Positions 1 through 7,038 of a stretch of DNA of 33,028 nt are shown here, piece after piece (the first letter of the stretch is position 1; every line of letters begins with the position of its first letter). The notes beneath the pieces were generated by a model. The model saw only the letters and a list, made by a program, of their open reading frames with translations. It was not told the origin of the DNA and did not search any database. A program made the translations under genes and the position numbers. Source of the stretch: Chloroflexia bacterium (GTDB taxonomy: Bacteria; Chloroflexota; Chloroflexia; Thermomicrobiales; UBA6265). The DNA lies in assembly GCA_013697005.1 (NCBI GenBank), contig JACCXM010000278.1:1-33028 (forward strand), given 5' to 3'.

Positions 1-1
1 C

Positions 2-307
2 CGTGCTGGTCACGAGCACGCGATTCGATTTGCCGAGCGCGGCGAGCGTCACCGGGCCCGCGATGTCTTTCGCGTCTTTCACCGGCGGCGGCGAGTCGAG
101 GTTCGTCTCGCCCCAGCTGTCCGCGGACGCTTGCACGAGCGGCGTCGTGCCGCGCTCCGCGATCAGCGCGCGCGGCTGGAACCACAGCGTCGCGCGCGTG
201 CCCGCAAAGCCTTCGTTGATCGGATGCTTCGCGTAGTTGTCGAGGATGTAGAGCGCCCCGGGCAGCTCGCGCACCGACAGGGACGGATCGATCGCGAACG
301 CCGCCGG
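2..307 (-). CDS. Partial GldG/ABC-auxiliary-like protein, probably foreign sequence
   Basis: The minus strand is open from about base 316 to base 2 with no ATG, so the ORF track misses it. It reads as convincing protein, with pieces such as 'ELPGALYILDNYAKHPI', 'SADSWGETNLDSPPP' and 'DIAGPVTLAALGKSNRVLV'. The order HPI, then a TSxxSWGE-like stretch, then a 'kDxxGPxxLA...RVLV' stretch recalls the substrate-binding-like auxiliary proteins of GldG-type ABC systems; that assignment is from memory. Codon use is extremely rich in GCG/CGC and differs from the rest of the window, resembling Burkholderiales. The frame meets TAG (323-325) just inside the neighbouring hydroxylase gene, so the coding signal stops where that gene's signal starts. 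Both ends are incomplete. It is either contamination joined during assembly or a real recombination junction. Confidence 0.4.
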
Positions 308-1151
308 GATGAAGAATCTCGGCTATTCATTCGGCTACCCCGAGCAGTCAACCGCGACCGTCGAAGTTCAAGGCCGCGGCGAAGTCGAGAGCGCGGTCGT
401 CCGCGCCGGCGCCGCCGATGTCGGGCAGGGCTCGCATCTGGCGCTGCGCCAGATCGCCTCCGAAGTGTTAGAACTGCCTCTGGAACAGATCACCCTGATC
501 GCCGACGATTCGTCGCAGGCGCCAAACGCGGGCAGCGCCTCCGCCTCCCGCTTGACCCTGATGGCCGGCCGCGCCGTTCACGATGCGGCGGAACAAGCCC
601 TCCACCAATACCGCGCCAGCGACGAAGAGCGCGTCACGGCGACGGTTCAGTTCCGCCCCGCCGCGACCACCATGCTCTCCGGCGAAGATGGCTCCGGCAT
701 CCCGAACTATTGCTACGGCTACGCCGCCCAGGCCGTCGAAGTCGAGGTCGACACGCTCACCGGTCAGGTGCGGGTCTGCAAGATCATCAGCGTCCACGAC
801 GTCGGCCGCGCCATCAACATGCAGCAAGTCGAAGGGCAGATCGAAGGCTGTCTGGCCCAAGCGATCGGCTACGCGCTGCTGGAGGACCTGAAAACGCGCG
901 ATGGCATCATTCTCACTCCCCACCTCAGCACCTATCTCCTCCCCACCGCGCTCGACATGCCGGACGAGATCGTGCCGATCGTGATGGAGCTGGCCGATCC
1001 CCACGGACCCTTCGGCGCGCGCGGTGTGGCGGAGATGCCCCTGGTGCCATTCCTCCCCGCCGTCGCGATAGCGGTCCATGACGCGGTCGGCGTCTGGTTG
1101 ACGGAGCAGCCATTCACCCCGGAGCGGATCCTCGCCGCGCTTTTCGCATGA
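303..1151 (+). CDS. Molybdenum hydroxylase large subunit (xanthine dehydrogenase family), C-terminal fragment
   Basis: This is the molybdopterin-binding C-terminal part of a xanthine dehydrogenase/CO dehydrogenase-family large subunit, which hydroxylates purines or other heterocycles or aldehydes using Mo-cofactor. Visible family segments are 'GMKNLGYSFGYPEQ', 'ADVGQGSHLALRQIA', 'AVEVEVDTLTGQVRV', 'HDVGRAINMQQVEGQIEG' and 'GARGVAEMPLVPFLPA'. The last corresponds to the GxGExP loop that carries the catalytic glutamate; the second glycine is alanine here, and the Glu is kept. About 280 residues remain of an expected ~700-770, so the N-terminal two thirds is missing. The ATG at 309 is an internal methionine, not the true start; the break is at about 300-309, where the sequence changes character. 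The stop is 1 bp from the convergent next gene. A purine substrate is only an inference from the nucleoside transporter downstream. Confidence 0.85.
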   Translation, partial: AGMKNLGYSFGYPEQSTATVEVQGRGEVESAVVRAGAADVGQGSHLALRQIASEVLELPLEQITLIADDSSQAPNAGSASASRLTLMAGRAVHDAAEQALHQYRASDEERVTATVQFRPAATTMLSGEDGSGIPNYCYGYAAQAVEVEVDTLTGQVRVCKIISVHDVGRAINMQQVEGQIEGCLAQAIGYALLEDLKTRDGIILTPHLSTYLLPTALDMPDEIVPIVMELADPHGPFGARGVAEMPLVPFLPAVAIAVHDAVGVWLTEQPFTPERILAALFA

Positions 1152-1152
1152 T

Positions 1153-1401
1153 TCACTGAACGCGCTCGTCACTTCCGATGACCAGCTCGCGCACCGTCAG
1201 CCGGCCCACCGTCAATTCGTCAACCGCGAGCTGCCCAAACTGGCCCCTCCTGACCGCCAATCGGCCGATACCGAGCCGGCCAATTGCGAGCGCCCCAATG
1301 GCGAGCGCGCCGATCGCGGCCGCGCCGATTGCCATTGCGCTTACCGCTACCGCCTTCCAGACAGTCGGCGCCAGCGCCTGTCCCTGCTCGACCCGTTCCA
1401 T
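1153..1401 (-). CDS. Small membrane-associated protein with five-residue repeats
   Basis: An 82-residue protein is read from the ATG at 1401, which has an excellent ribosome-binding site (AAGCAGGAGGTCGGG-ATG). The track's longer start at 1479 has no such signal. After a short polar N-terminus comes a run with a clear five-residue period of the A-I-G-x-L type: 'AIGALAIGALAIGRLGIGRL', continuing as 'AVDELTVGRLTVREL'. The first half is hydrophobic enough to enter a membrane, and the second half is the charged continuation of the same repeat, as in pentapeptide-like beta-solenoid proteins. Small proteins of this style occur in actinobacteria, cyanobacteria and Chloroflexota as far as I recall. 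No function is known to me. It converges on the hydroxylase gene, with stops about 1 bp apart. Confidence 0.6.
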   Translation of the reverse strand: MERVEQGQALAPTVWKAVAVSAMAIGAAAIGALAIGALAIGRLGIGRLAVRRGQFGQLAVDELTVGRLTVRELVIGSDERVQ

Positions 1402-1510
1402 CCCGACCTCCTGCTTCTCGTGACGCGAATCGCTGCTTGGTGACTCCAACCGCACCGCATACACTCTCACAGAGCGCAAGCTGCACGAATATGGAAACGG
1501 AGCAAACCGC

Positions 1511-1927
1511 GTGAGTCAATTACTGAAGATCACCGCGGGGCCCTATGCGTTCGTGGCCCGCACCGAGCAGGACGCGGCGCCCAAGACCTGCGCCGCCTTC
1601 CTGGAACGGTTGCCCTTCCGCGACAAGATCATCCACGTGCGCTGGAGCGGCGAATCGGCCTGGATCCCGCTTGGCGCTTTCGACTTCGGGCTCGGCTTCG
1701 AGAACGCCACCAGCTACCCCGCACCTGGCCAGATTCTCCTCTACCCCGGCGGGTACAGCGAAACCGAGATCCTTTTCCCCTACGGCTCTTGCTGCTTTGC
1801 CTCGAAAATGGGCCAGCTCGCCGGCAATCACTTCCTGACCGTCATCGAGGGAAATGAACACCTCGCGGCAATCGGCGAGATGTGCCTCTGGGAAGGCGCG
1901 CAGGACATCCTGTTCGCCCGTGCGTAG
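1511..1927 (+). CDS. DUF3830 family protein (cyclophilin-like fold)
   Basis: A 138-residue cytoplasmic protein that matches the DUF3830 pattern: an N-terminal strand 'LLKITAGPYAFVART', then 'APKTCAAFLERLPF', 'KIIHVRWSGESAWIPLG' and 'PAPGQILLYPGGYSETEIL'. Family members have a small cyclophilin-like beta-barrel and unknown biochemical function; they often sit beside amidohydrolases, hydroxylases or transporters for nitrogenous compounds. The GTG start at 1511 follows GGAG at a good distance (ACGGAGCAAACCGC-GTG). Its position between a molybdenum hydroxylase fragment and a nucleoside-type ABC importer fits that habit, but no specific role can be read from the sequence. Confidence 0.75.
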   Translation: MSQLLKITAGPYAFVARTEQDAAPKTCAAFLERLPFRDKIIHVRWSGESAWIPLGAFDFGLGFENATSYPAPGQILLYPGGYSETEILFPYGSCCFASKMGQLAGNHFLTVIEGNEHLAAIGEMCLWEGAQDILFARA

Positions 1928-2012
1928 CGGCTTCCGAAGATGCAATAATGGGTCGGTTCCAAATGCCGCATTGTCGCGGCGCGTGACAAGTCAGCGGTAG
2001 AGGAGGAGCGAT

Positions 2013-3128
2013 ATGATCCGTCGCAGTCTATTCGCCGTGCTCGCGGGGCTCGTGCTCACCGGTGGGATAGTGACGTCGCTCGCCGGTGTCGCCGCGCAAG
2101 ACGCGACCCCGGCCGCCGAGCCATTCAAAGTTGGCTTCGTCTACGTCGGTCCCGTTGGCGATCTGGGTTGGACCTACGCTCACGATCAGGGACGGCTCGC
2201 GCTCGAGGAAGGCTTCCCCGGCATCGAAACTGGTTTCCAGGAGAATGTCCCGGAGAACCCGGCCGACGCCGAGCGCGTCATCCGCCAATTCGCCCAGGAC
2301 GGCTTCGACGTCATCTTCACCACCTCGTTCGGCTACATGGACCCGACGATCAATGTCGCTCAGGACTTCCCCGACACGACGTTCATTCATATCTCCGGGT
2401 TCAAGACCGCCGATAATGTCGGTACCGGCTTCGGCAAGATCGAGGAGCCGCGCTTCGTCTCCGGTCAGGTCGCCGGGGCGATGACCGAGACGAATCAGAT
2501 CGGATACGTCGCGGCCTTCCCCATTCCCGAAGTGATTCGTGGCATCAACGCCTTCACCCTCGGCGTGCGCGAAGTGAATCCGGAAGCAACCGTCCAGGTG
2601 GTGTGGACCAATACCTGGTTCGATCCCGCCAAGGAGCGGGCCGCGGCCGAGGCGCTGCTCGACGGCGGTGCTGACGTGATCGCCCAGCACCAGGACACCG
2701 CCGGTCCCCAGCAGGCCGCCGAGGACCGTGGTCTCTACAGCGTCGGCTATAACGCCGATATGGCGTCGCTGGCTCCCGATGCCGTGCTTACCTCGGCGAT
2801 CTGGAACTGGGGACCCTTCTACAGCGACGTTGTGCAGCAGGTCATGGACGGCGCCTGGGAGAGCAGCCAGTACTGGGGCAGTTGGCAGGACGGGGTGGTC
2901 GACATGGCCCCTGTCGCCGAATTCGTCCCGGAAGAAATCCGCGCCGCGGCCGCGGAGGAGGTCGCCCGCTTCAAGAGTGGTGAGGAGACGATCTACACCA
3001 TCTTCACCGGTCCCCTCCTCGACCAGAGTGGCGAGGAACGGGTCGCCGCGGGTCAGGCTATGACCGACGAAGAACTGCTCAGCATGGACTGGTTCGTCGA
3101 GGGTGTTGACGGCGACATCCCGACGTAA
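2013..3128 (+). CDS. BMP-family ABC transporter substrate-binding protein
   Basis: A 371-residue exported binding protein of the BMP/Med/PnrA family (PF02608), which captures purine nucleosides or related ligands for the importer encoded downstream. The signal peptide is 'MIRRSLFAVLAGLVLTGG' followed by an AxA-type site before 'QDATPAAEPF'. There is no lipobox cysteine, so it is probably a secreted or N-terminally anchored protein rather than a lipoprotein. Family landmarks are 'KVGFVYVGPVGDLGWTYAHD' (first beta strand and ligand loop), 'GFDVIFTTSFGYMDP', 'GYVAAFPIPEVIRGINAFT' and 'GADVIAQHQDTAGPQQAAE'. The ATG is preceded by AGAGGAGGAGCGAT, a strong ribosome-binding site. The three genes after it encode the ATPase and two permeases, as in YufNOPQ/NupABC systems. 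Confidence 0.92.
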   Translation: MIRRSLFAVLAGLVLTGGIVTSLAGVAAQDATPAAEPFKVGFVYVGPVGDLGWTYAHDQGRLALEEGFPGIETGFQENVPENPADAERVIRQFAQDGFDVIFTTSFGYMDPTINVAQDFPDTTFIHISGFKTADNVGTGFGKIEEPRFVSGQVAGAMTETNQIGYVAAFPIPEVIRGINAFTLGVREVNPEATVQVVWTNTWFDPAKERAAAEALLDGGADVIAQHQDTAGPQQAAEDRGLYSVGYNADMASLAPDAVLTSAIWNWGPFYSDVVQQVMDGAWESSQYWGSWQDGVVDMAPVAEFVPEEIRAAAAEEVARFKSGEETIYTIFTGPLLDQSGEERVAAGQAMTDEELLSMDWFVEGVDGDIPT

Positions 3129-3247
3129 GGTGATGGGGTGATCGGGTCATAGGGTGATAGGGGACCATGGGTTGATGTCGCAACACCTGATCACCTCGTC
3201 ACCCTCGTCCTCACCCATCACCTCATCACCCCAGCACCCCAGCACCC
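3128..3247. repeat. Inverted tandem 8-mer element (GGGGTGAT type), copy 1
   Basis: Starting at the stop codon of the binding-protein gene, the plus strand reads degenerate 8-mers of the form GGGGTGAT/GGGTCATA. About 50 bases later it reads the complementary kind (ATCACCTC, ATCACCCC, AGCACCCC). The two arms can pair imperfectly into a long hairpin. The right arm runs into the 5' end of the ATPase gene and is translated there as 'HLITSSPSSSPITSSPQHPS' if the upstream start is used. It is the most diverged of the copies in this window. Confidence 0.7.
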
Positions 3248-4797
3248 ACCGTCCGGCGATCGCGATGCGCGACATCAGCAAGCGCTTCGGAACGGTGATC
3301 GCCAACGATCGCATCACCTTCGATGCCTCCTGGGGCGAGGTTCACGCCCTGGTCGGGGAGAATGGCGCCGGCAAGTCGACCCTGATGAGCATCCTGGCCG
3401 GGCTCTACCGGCCCGATAGCGGCGCGGTCGAGATCGATGGCCAGCCGGTTCACTTCCGCTCGCCGCGCGATGCCATCGGGCACGGCATCGGCATGGTCTA
3501 CCAACATTTCATGCTCGTCGAACCGTTCTCGGTCGCGGAGAACGTCGTCCTCGGCGAGCGCCGCTCCGGTGTCAATCTGGAGACCGCCCGCGTCGCGCGC
3601 GAGCTGACCGCGCTGAGTGAAAAATATGCGCTCGGCGTCGACCCCCAAGCCAAAATCTGGCAGCTCTCCGTCGGCGAGCAGCAGCGCGTCGAGATCCTGC
3701 GACTCCTCTATCTCGGCGCGCGCATCCTCGTCTTCGACGAGCCGACCGCGGTCCTCACCCCGCAGGAGACGCACGGCTTGTTGCGCAACCTGCGTGGGAT
3801 GGCCGGACAAGGTTTCAGCGTCGTCTTCATTTCGCACAAACTGGACGAAGTGCAGGAGGTCGCGGACCGCATCAGTGTCCTGCGCCGCGGCCAGATTGTC
3901 GCCACCACTACCCCCGCCGCGACCGACCGCCGCACCTTGGCCCGGATGATGGTTGGCCGCGAGCTCGCTGATTTCGTCGCCCGCCCCGCCGACGAGCCAC
4001 GTGCGGAGGTCGATCGCGGCGGCGCCATGCTCGAGTTGCGCGGACTCTCCGCGCTCGGCGAGAAGGGGTTACCCGCGCTGCGCGAGATTGATCTCGAAAT
4101 CCGCTCCGGTGAGACGCTCGGCATCGCGGGCGTGGCCGGCAACGGGCAACGCGAGCTCGCCGAGACCGTGACCGGTCTCCGTCCCGTCACCGCCGGGACC
4201 GTCCGCATCGACGGCAAGGCGATGACGAATCGTCCCGCGGCGGAGATTACCCGGGCTGGAGTCGCGCACATTCCCGAGGATCGTCTCGCCACGGGACTGA
4301 TCGGCGGTATGGACTTGAGCGCCAACGCGATCCTGCGTGACTACGGCCAGCCCCCGCTCTGCCACGGCCCCTTCCTCCTGACCAGGGCGGTCTCTGCCTT
4401 CACCGACCGCCTCCTGACCGCCAACGATGTCAAGGCGCCCGGCCGCTGGACGAAGTTGCGCACCCTTTCCGGTGGAAATCAGCAAAAACTGCTCCTGGGC
4501 CGCGAGCTTGCCGGTGAACCACGCCTGATCGTCGCCGTCCACCCCACGCGGGGCGTCGATGTCGGCGCCACCGAGGCGATCCACGACGCCTTGCGCGCCC
4601 AGCGCGCCCGCGGTGCAGCGACGCTCTTGATCTCCGAAGACCTCGACGAGTTGCTCGCTCTCGCCGACCGCATCGCCGTGCTTTTTGCCGGACGTATCAT
4701 GGGCACGATCCCTACCGCGAGCGCCGACCGGGAACAGATCGGTCTGATGATGGCGGGAATCGAAAGTCGTGAGGCGGAAGTCGTAATGGATGTCTAA
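3175..4797 (+). CDS. ABC transporter ATP-binding protein, two ATPase domains (nucleoside import)
   Basis: The ATPase of the BMP-type importer, with two fused ABC domains like RbsA/YufO. Domain 1 shows Walker A 'GENGAGKST', signature 'LSVGEQQRVEIL' and Walker B 'ILVFDEPTAVLTP'. Domain 2 has the usual degenerate Walker A 'GVAGNGQREL', signature 'LSGGNQQKLLLGREL' and the Walker B region 'LIVAVHPTRGVDVGA', where family members typically have QPTRGLD. The start is uncertain. The track's GTG at 3154 and the ATG at 3175 lie in the repeat element, while the ATG at 3265 (MRDISKRFG) would trim the first beta strand. I give 3175, and no option has a clear ribosome-binding site. It overlaps the next gene by 8 bases, so the two are co-translated. 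Confidence 0.9.
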   Translation: MSQHLITSSPSSSPITSSPQHPSTHRPAIAMRDISKRFGTVIANDRITFDASWGEVHALVGENGAGKSTLMSILAGLYRPDSGAVEIDGQPVHFRSPRDAIGHGIGMVYQHFMLVEPFSVAENVVLGERRSGVNLETARVARELTALSEKYALGVDPQAKIWQLSVGEQQRVEILRLLYLGARILVFDEPTAVLTPQETHGLLRNLRGMAGQGFSVVFISHKLDEVQEVADRISVLRRGQIVATTTPAATDRRTLARMMVGRELADFVARPADEPRAEVDRGGAMLELRGLSALGEKGLPALREIDLEIRSGETLGIAGVAGNGQRELAETVTGLRPVTAGTVRIDGKAMTNRPAAEITRAGVAHIPEDRLATGLIGGMDLSANAILRDYGQPPLCHGPFLLTRAVSAFTDRLLTANDVKAPGRWTKLRTLSGGNQQKLLLGRELAGEPRLIVAVHPTRGVDVGATEAIHDALRAQRARGAATLLISEDLDELLALADRIAVLFAGRIMGTIPTASADREQIGLMMAGIESREAEVVMDV

Positions 4798-5881
4798 CCG
4801 GCTCACCGGCTCACCGGCTCACCGGCTCCGCCTCGAGCGCGTACCGTCTCCCTCGCGCGGGGCGACCGCCCTCGTCACCGTCCTCTCGTTCGCGCTCGCT
4901 CTCCTCGCCGGCGGAATCGTCCTGGCATTGGCTGGCGAAAACCCGATCGCGGTCTACCTGGCGATGGTAAAAGGCGCCTTCGGCGACCGCAACGGGGTCG
5001 CGGAGGTTCTGGTCAAGACGACACCTCTCCTGCTGACCGGTCTGGGCGTCGCCGTCGCCTTTCGGATGCAGCTCTGGAACATCGGCGCCGAAGGTCAGCT
5101 CTACTGGGGCGCCATTTTCGCCACCGGTGTCGGGCTCTTCGTGCTCCCGGCCGCCCCCGGCTGGGTGTTGGTACCGGCCATGATTGCCGCCGGTCTCCTC
5201 GGCGGGGGGTTGTGGGGACTCATTCCCGGCGCCCTCCGCGCCTGGTTCGGCGCGAGCGAGATCATCACCTCGCTCATGCTCAACTACGTCGCCATCCTTT
5301 TCAGCGAGTATCTGGTGCACGGTCCGTGGCGGGACCCTGGGGCATTCGGTTTCCCCGGCACCCCGCCCCTGCCCGCCGCGGGTTGGCTACCGAATCTGGG
5401 CACGACCCGGATTCACCTGGGTCTGCTTTTTGGTCTCATCGCCGCCCTCCTCCTCTGGATCATGCTGCGCCGGACCCGGTGGGGATATGAGATCGGCGTC
5501 ATGGGTGAGAATCCCCGCGCCGCGCTCTATGCCGGGATGCCGACCAAACGCACCATCCTGCTCGTGATGGCGCTCTCCGGCGCGCTCGCCGGGCTGGCCG
5601 GGATGAGCGAAGTGGCGGGGATCGGCCACCAGCTCCAGCGCAACCTCTCTCCTGGTTATGGCTACGCCGCGATCATCGTCGCCTGGTTGGGCAGACTCCA
5701 TCCTTTCGGCGCGGTGCTGGTCGCCTTCCTGTTAGCGGCGCTCACCGTCGGCGGCGACCAGCTCCAGATGAATCTCGGTCTGCCCGCGGCCATCGCCCCC
5801 ATGCTCCAGGGCGCCATCCTCTTCTTTCTCCTCGGCGGCGAAGTCCTCACCCGTTACCGTCTCACGAGGGTGATAGGGTGA
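4790..5881 (+). CDS. ABC transporter permease, BMP-type system, first subunit
   Basis: A 363-residue inner-membrane permease of the BPD_transp_2 type (LivH/RbsC/YufP-like). It contains many hydrophobic helices, and characteristic pieces are 'KTTPLLLTGLGVAVAFRMQL', 'NIGAEGQLYWGAI', 'GASEIITSLMLNYVAI' and 'GENPRAALYAGMP'. It overlaps the ATPase gene by 8 nt (ATGGATGTCTAA arrangement). The first 13 codons are written by a tandem 8-mer (see the repeat at 4798), giving an unusual N-terminus 'NRLTGSPAHRLRLERV' before the first membrane helix. The last residues 'TRVIG' and the stop are supplied by an inverted repeat element, so the native C-terminus may have been altered by that element. Confidence 0.9.
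   Translation: MSNRLTGSPAHRLRLERVPSPSRGATALVTVLSFALALLAGGIVLALAGENPIAVYLAMVKGAFGDRNGVAEVLVKTTPLLLTGLGVAVAFRMQLWNIGAEGQLYWGAIFATGVGLFVLPAAPGWVLVPAMIAAGLLGGGLWGLIPGALRAWFGASEIITSLMLNYVAILFSEYLVHGPWRDPGAFGFPGTPPLPAAGWLPNLGTTRIHLGLLFGLIAALLLWIMLRRTRWGYEIGVMGENPRAALYAGMPTKRTILLVMALSGALAGLAGMSEVAGIGHQLQRNLSPGYGYAAIIVAWLGRLHPFGAVLVAFLLAALTVGGDQLQMNLGLPAAIAPMLQGAILFFLLGGEVLTRYRLTRVIG
4798..4829. repeat. Tandem 8-mer (CCGGCTCA) x4 at the 5' end of the permease gene
   Basis: Three perfect copies of CCGGCTCA and a fourth ending CCGGCTCC lie directly after the ATPase stop and within codons 3-14 of the permease. Eight is not a multiple of three, so gain or loss of one copy would shift the permease frame. 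Confidence 0.85.
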
Positions 5882-6011
5882 TGGGGTGATGTGGTGATAG
5901 GGGGTCGCGAATTGCGCCATCAGCGGGTGCTCGATTCGCCAACGCGCACGGAGAATGGGGGCATTCGTATGACCCGATCACCCCATCACCCCATCACCCC
6001 ATCACCCTCGT
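5864..6011. repeat. Inverted tandem 8-mer element, copy 2 (best preserved)
   Basis: The left end is ACGAGGGTGATAGGGTGAT followed by two more units. The right end is the near-perfect reverse complement, ...CCCCATCACCCTCGT, about 33 of 35 bases matching by eye. The arms flank about 75 bases of unrelated sequence. The element spans the whole gap between the two permease genes. It supplies the stop codon of the first permease (TGA at 5879) and ends 1 base before the GTG start of the second. A transcript of it would form a very long hairpin, which could stabilise the upstream mRNA or lower expression of the second permease. Confidence 0.85.
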
Positions 6012-6012
6012 C

Positions 6013-6960
6013 GTGAGCGACTTCCTCACTCCCACCTTCGTCATCTCCGTGCTGGCCGCCGCGGTCGCCGCGGGCACCGCCATCCTCTTCGCCTGTCTCG
6101 GCGAGCTGATCACCGAACGCGCCGGGGTGCTCAATCTGGGAATCGAGGGGATCATGCTCATGGGCGCCCTCGCCGGCGCGGGCGGCTGCATCTGGTCGGG
6201 GAGCGCCTGGGTCGGAGCCGGGGCCGCCCTCCTCGCCGGAGCGGCGATGGCCGCGATCCACGCCCTGCTCTGCGTCGGTCTGCGCGCCAACCAGGTGGTT
6301 TCAGGACTCGCCCTGACCATTTTCGGGACCGGGCTCTCGGCGTTTCTGGGACGCGATATCGTCGGCATGCCACCGCCGAGCTCCTTCCGGCGTATCGACA
6401 TTCCCTTCCTGGCGGAGATCCCCATCCTCGGCCGCATCCTCTTCCAGCAGTCGGCGCTGGTCTACGTCTCGATCGCTCTGGTGGTGTTCCTGTGGTGGTA
6501 CATCTTCCGCACCCGGGCTGGACTGCGGCTGCGCGCGATCGGTGAACGGCCGGAGGCAGCCGACGCCATGGGGGTTGACGTGGCCCGGCTGCGGGCGCTC
6601 TACGTGGTCATGGGCGGGGCATTGGCCGGTCTCGGGGGGGCGGCCTTGTCATTGGGCACGAACCCGGGCTGGACCGAGGGCATGACCGCCGGACGCGGCT
6701 GGATCGCCGTCGCCCTGGTGATCTTCGCCGCCTGGAACCCGGCGCGTGCCGCCGCCGGGGCCTACCTCTTCGGCGGGGTCGAAGCCGGGCAATTCCGGCT
6801 CCAGACCGCCGGTGTCGACCTCTCCCCTTTCTTCCTCAGCATGCTGCCCTATCTCTTCACGATTCTCGTCCTGGTGCTTTCCACCCGGGAGGCGACCCGG
6901 CGCGCGCTAGGAGCGCCGGCCGCACTGGGCCGCGCCTACATGCGCGAGGACCGGGGATAA
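6013..6960 (+). CDS. ABC transporter permease, BMP-type system, second subunit
   Basis: A 315-residue permease of the BPD_transp_2 type (YufQ-like), partner of the preceding one. The opening 'LGELITERAGVLNLGIEGIM' followed by 'GLRANQVVSGLALTIFGTGL' and 'GERPEAADAMGVDVARLRAL' is diagnostic of this subunit. It has about eight or more hydrophobic segments. The GTG at 6013 is chosen because the protein begins in family register there (MSDFLTPTFVISVLAAAVAAG). The sequence just upstream is the repeat element and offers no ordinary ribosome-binding site, so translation may depend on coupling or on the end of the repeat. This gene completes a full importer of binding protein, ATPase and two permeases. 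Confidence 0.9.
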   Translation: MSDFLTPTFVISVLAAAVAAGTAILFACLGELITERAGVLNLGIEGIMLMGALAGAGGCIWSGSAWVGAGAALLAGAAMAAIHALLCVGLRANQVVSGLALTIFGTGLSAFLGRDIVGMPPPSSFRRIDIPFLAEIPILGRILFQQSALVYVSIALVVFLWWYIFRTRAGLRLRAIGERPEAADAMGVDVARLRALYVVMGGALAGLGGAALSLGTNPGWTEGMTAGRGWIAVALVIFAAWNPARAAAGAYLFGGVEAGQFRLQTAGVDLSPFFLSMLPYLFTILVLVLSTREATRRALGAPAALGRAYMREDRG

Positions 6961-7038
6961 GCCGCTGACCCCGGACGCCTCGTTTATCATGATCGTGCCA
7001 TCACGCCGCCCAACGCACCCGTCCGGGAGGACGCCACG

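Noticed and set aside
131-1081. 316-codon plus-strand ORF rich in arginine
   Set aside because: Shadow frame of the hydroxylase gene, with R/P/A-rich composition; it also runs across the suspected junction.
5864-6011. Possible CRISPR array from repeated ATCACCCC units
   Set aside because: Units are contiguous 8-mers without spacers and are arranged as inverted arms; no cas genes are nearby.
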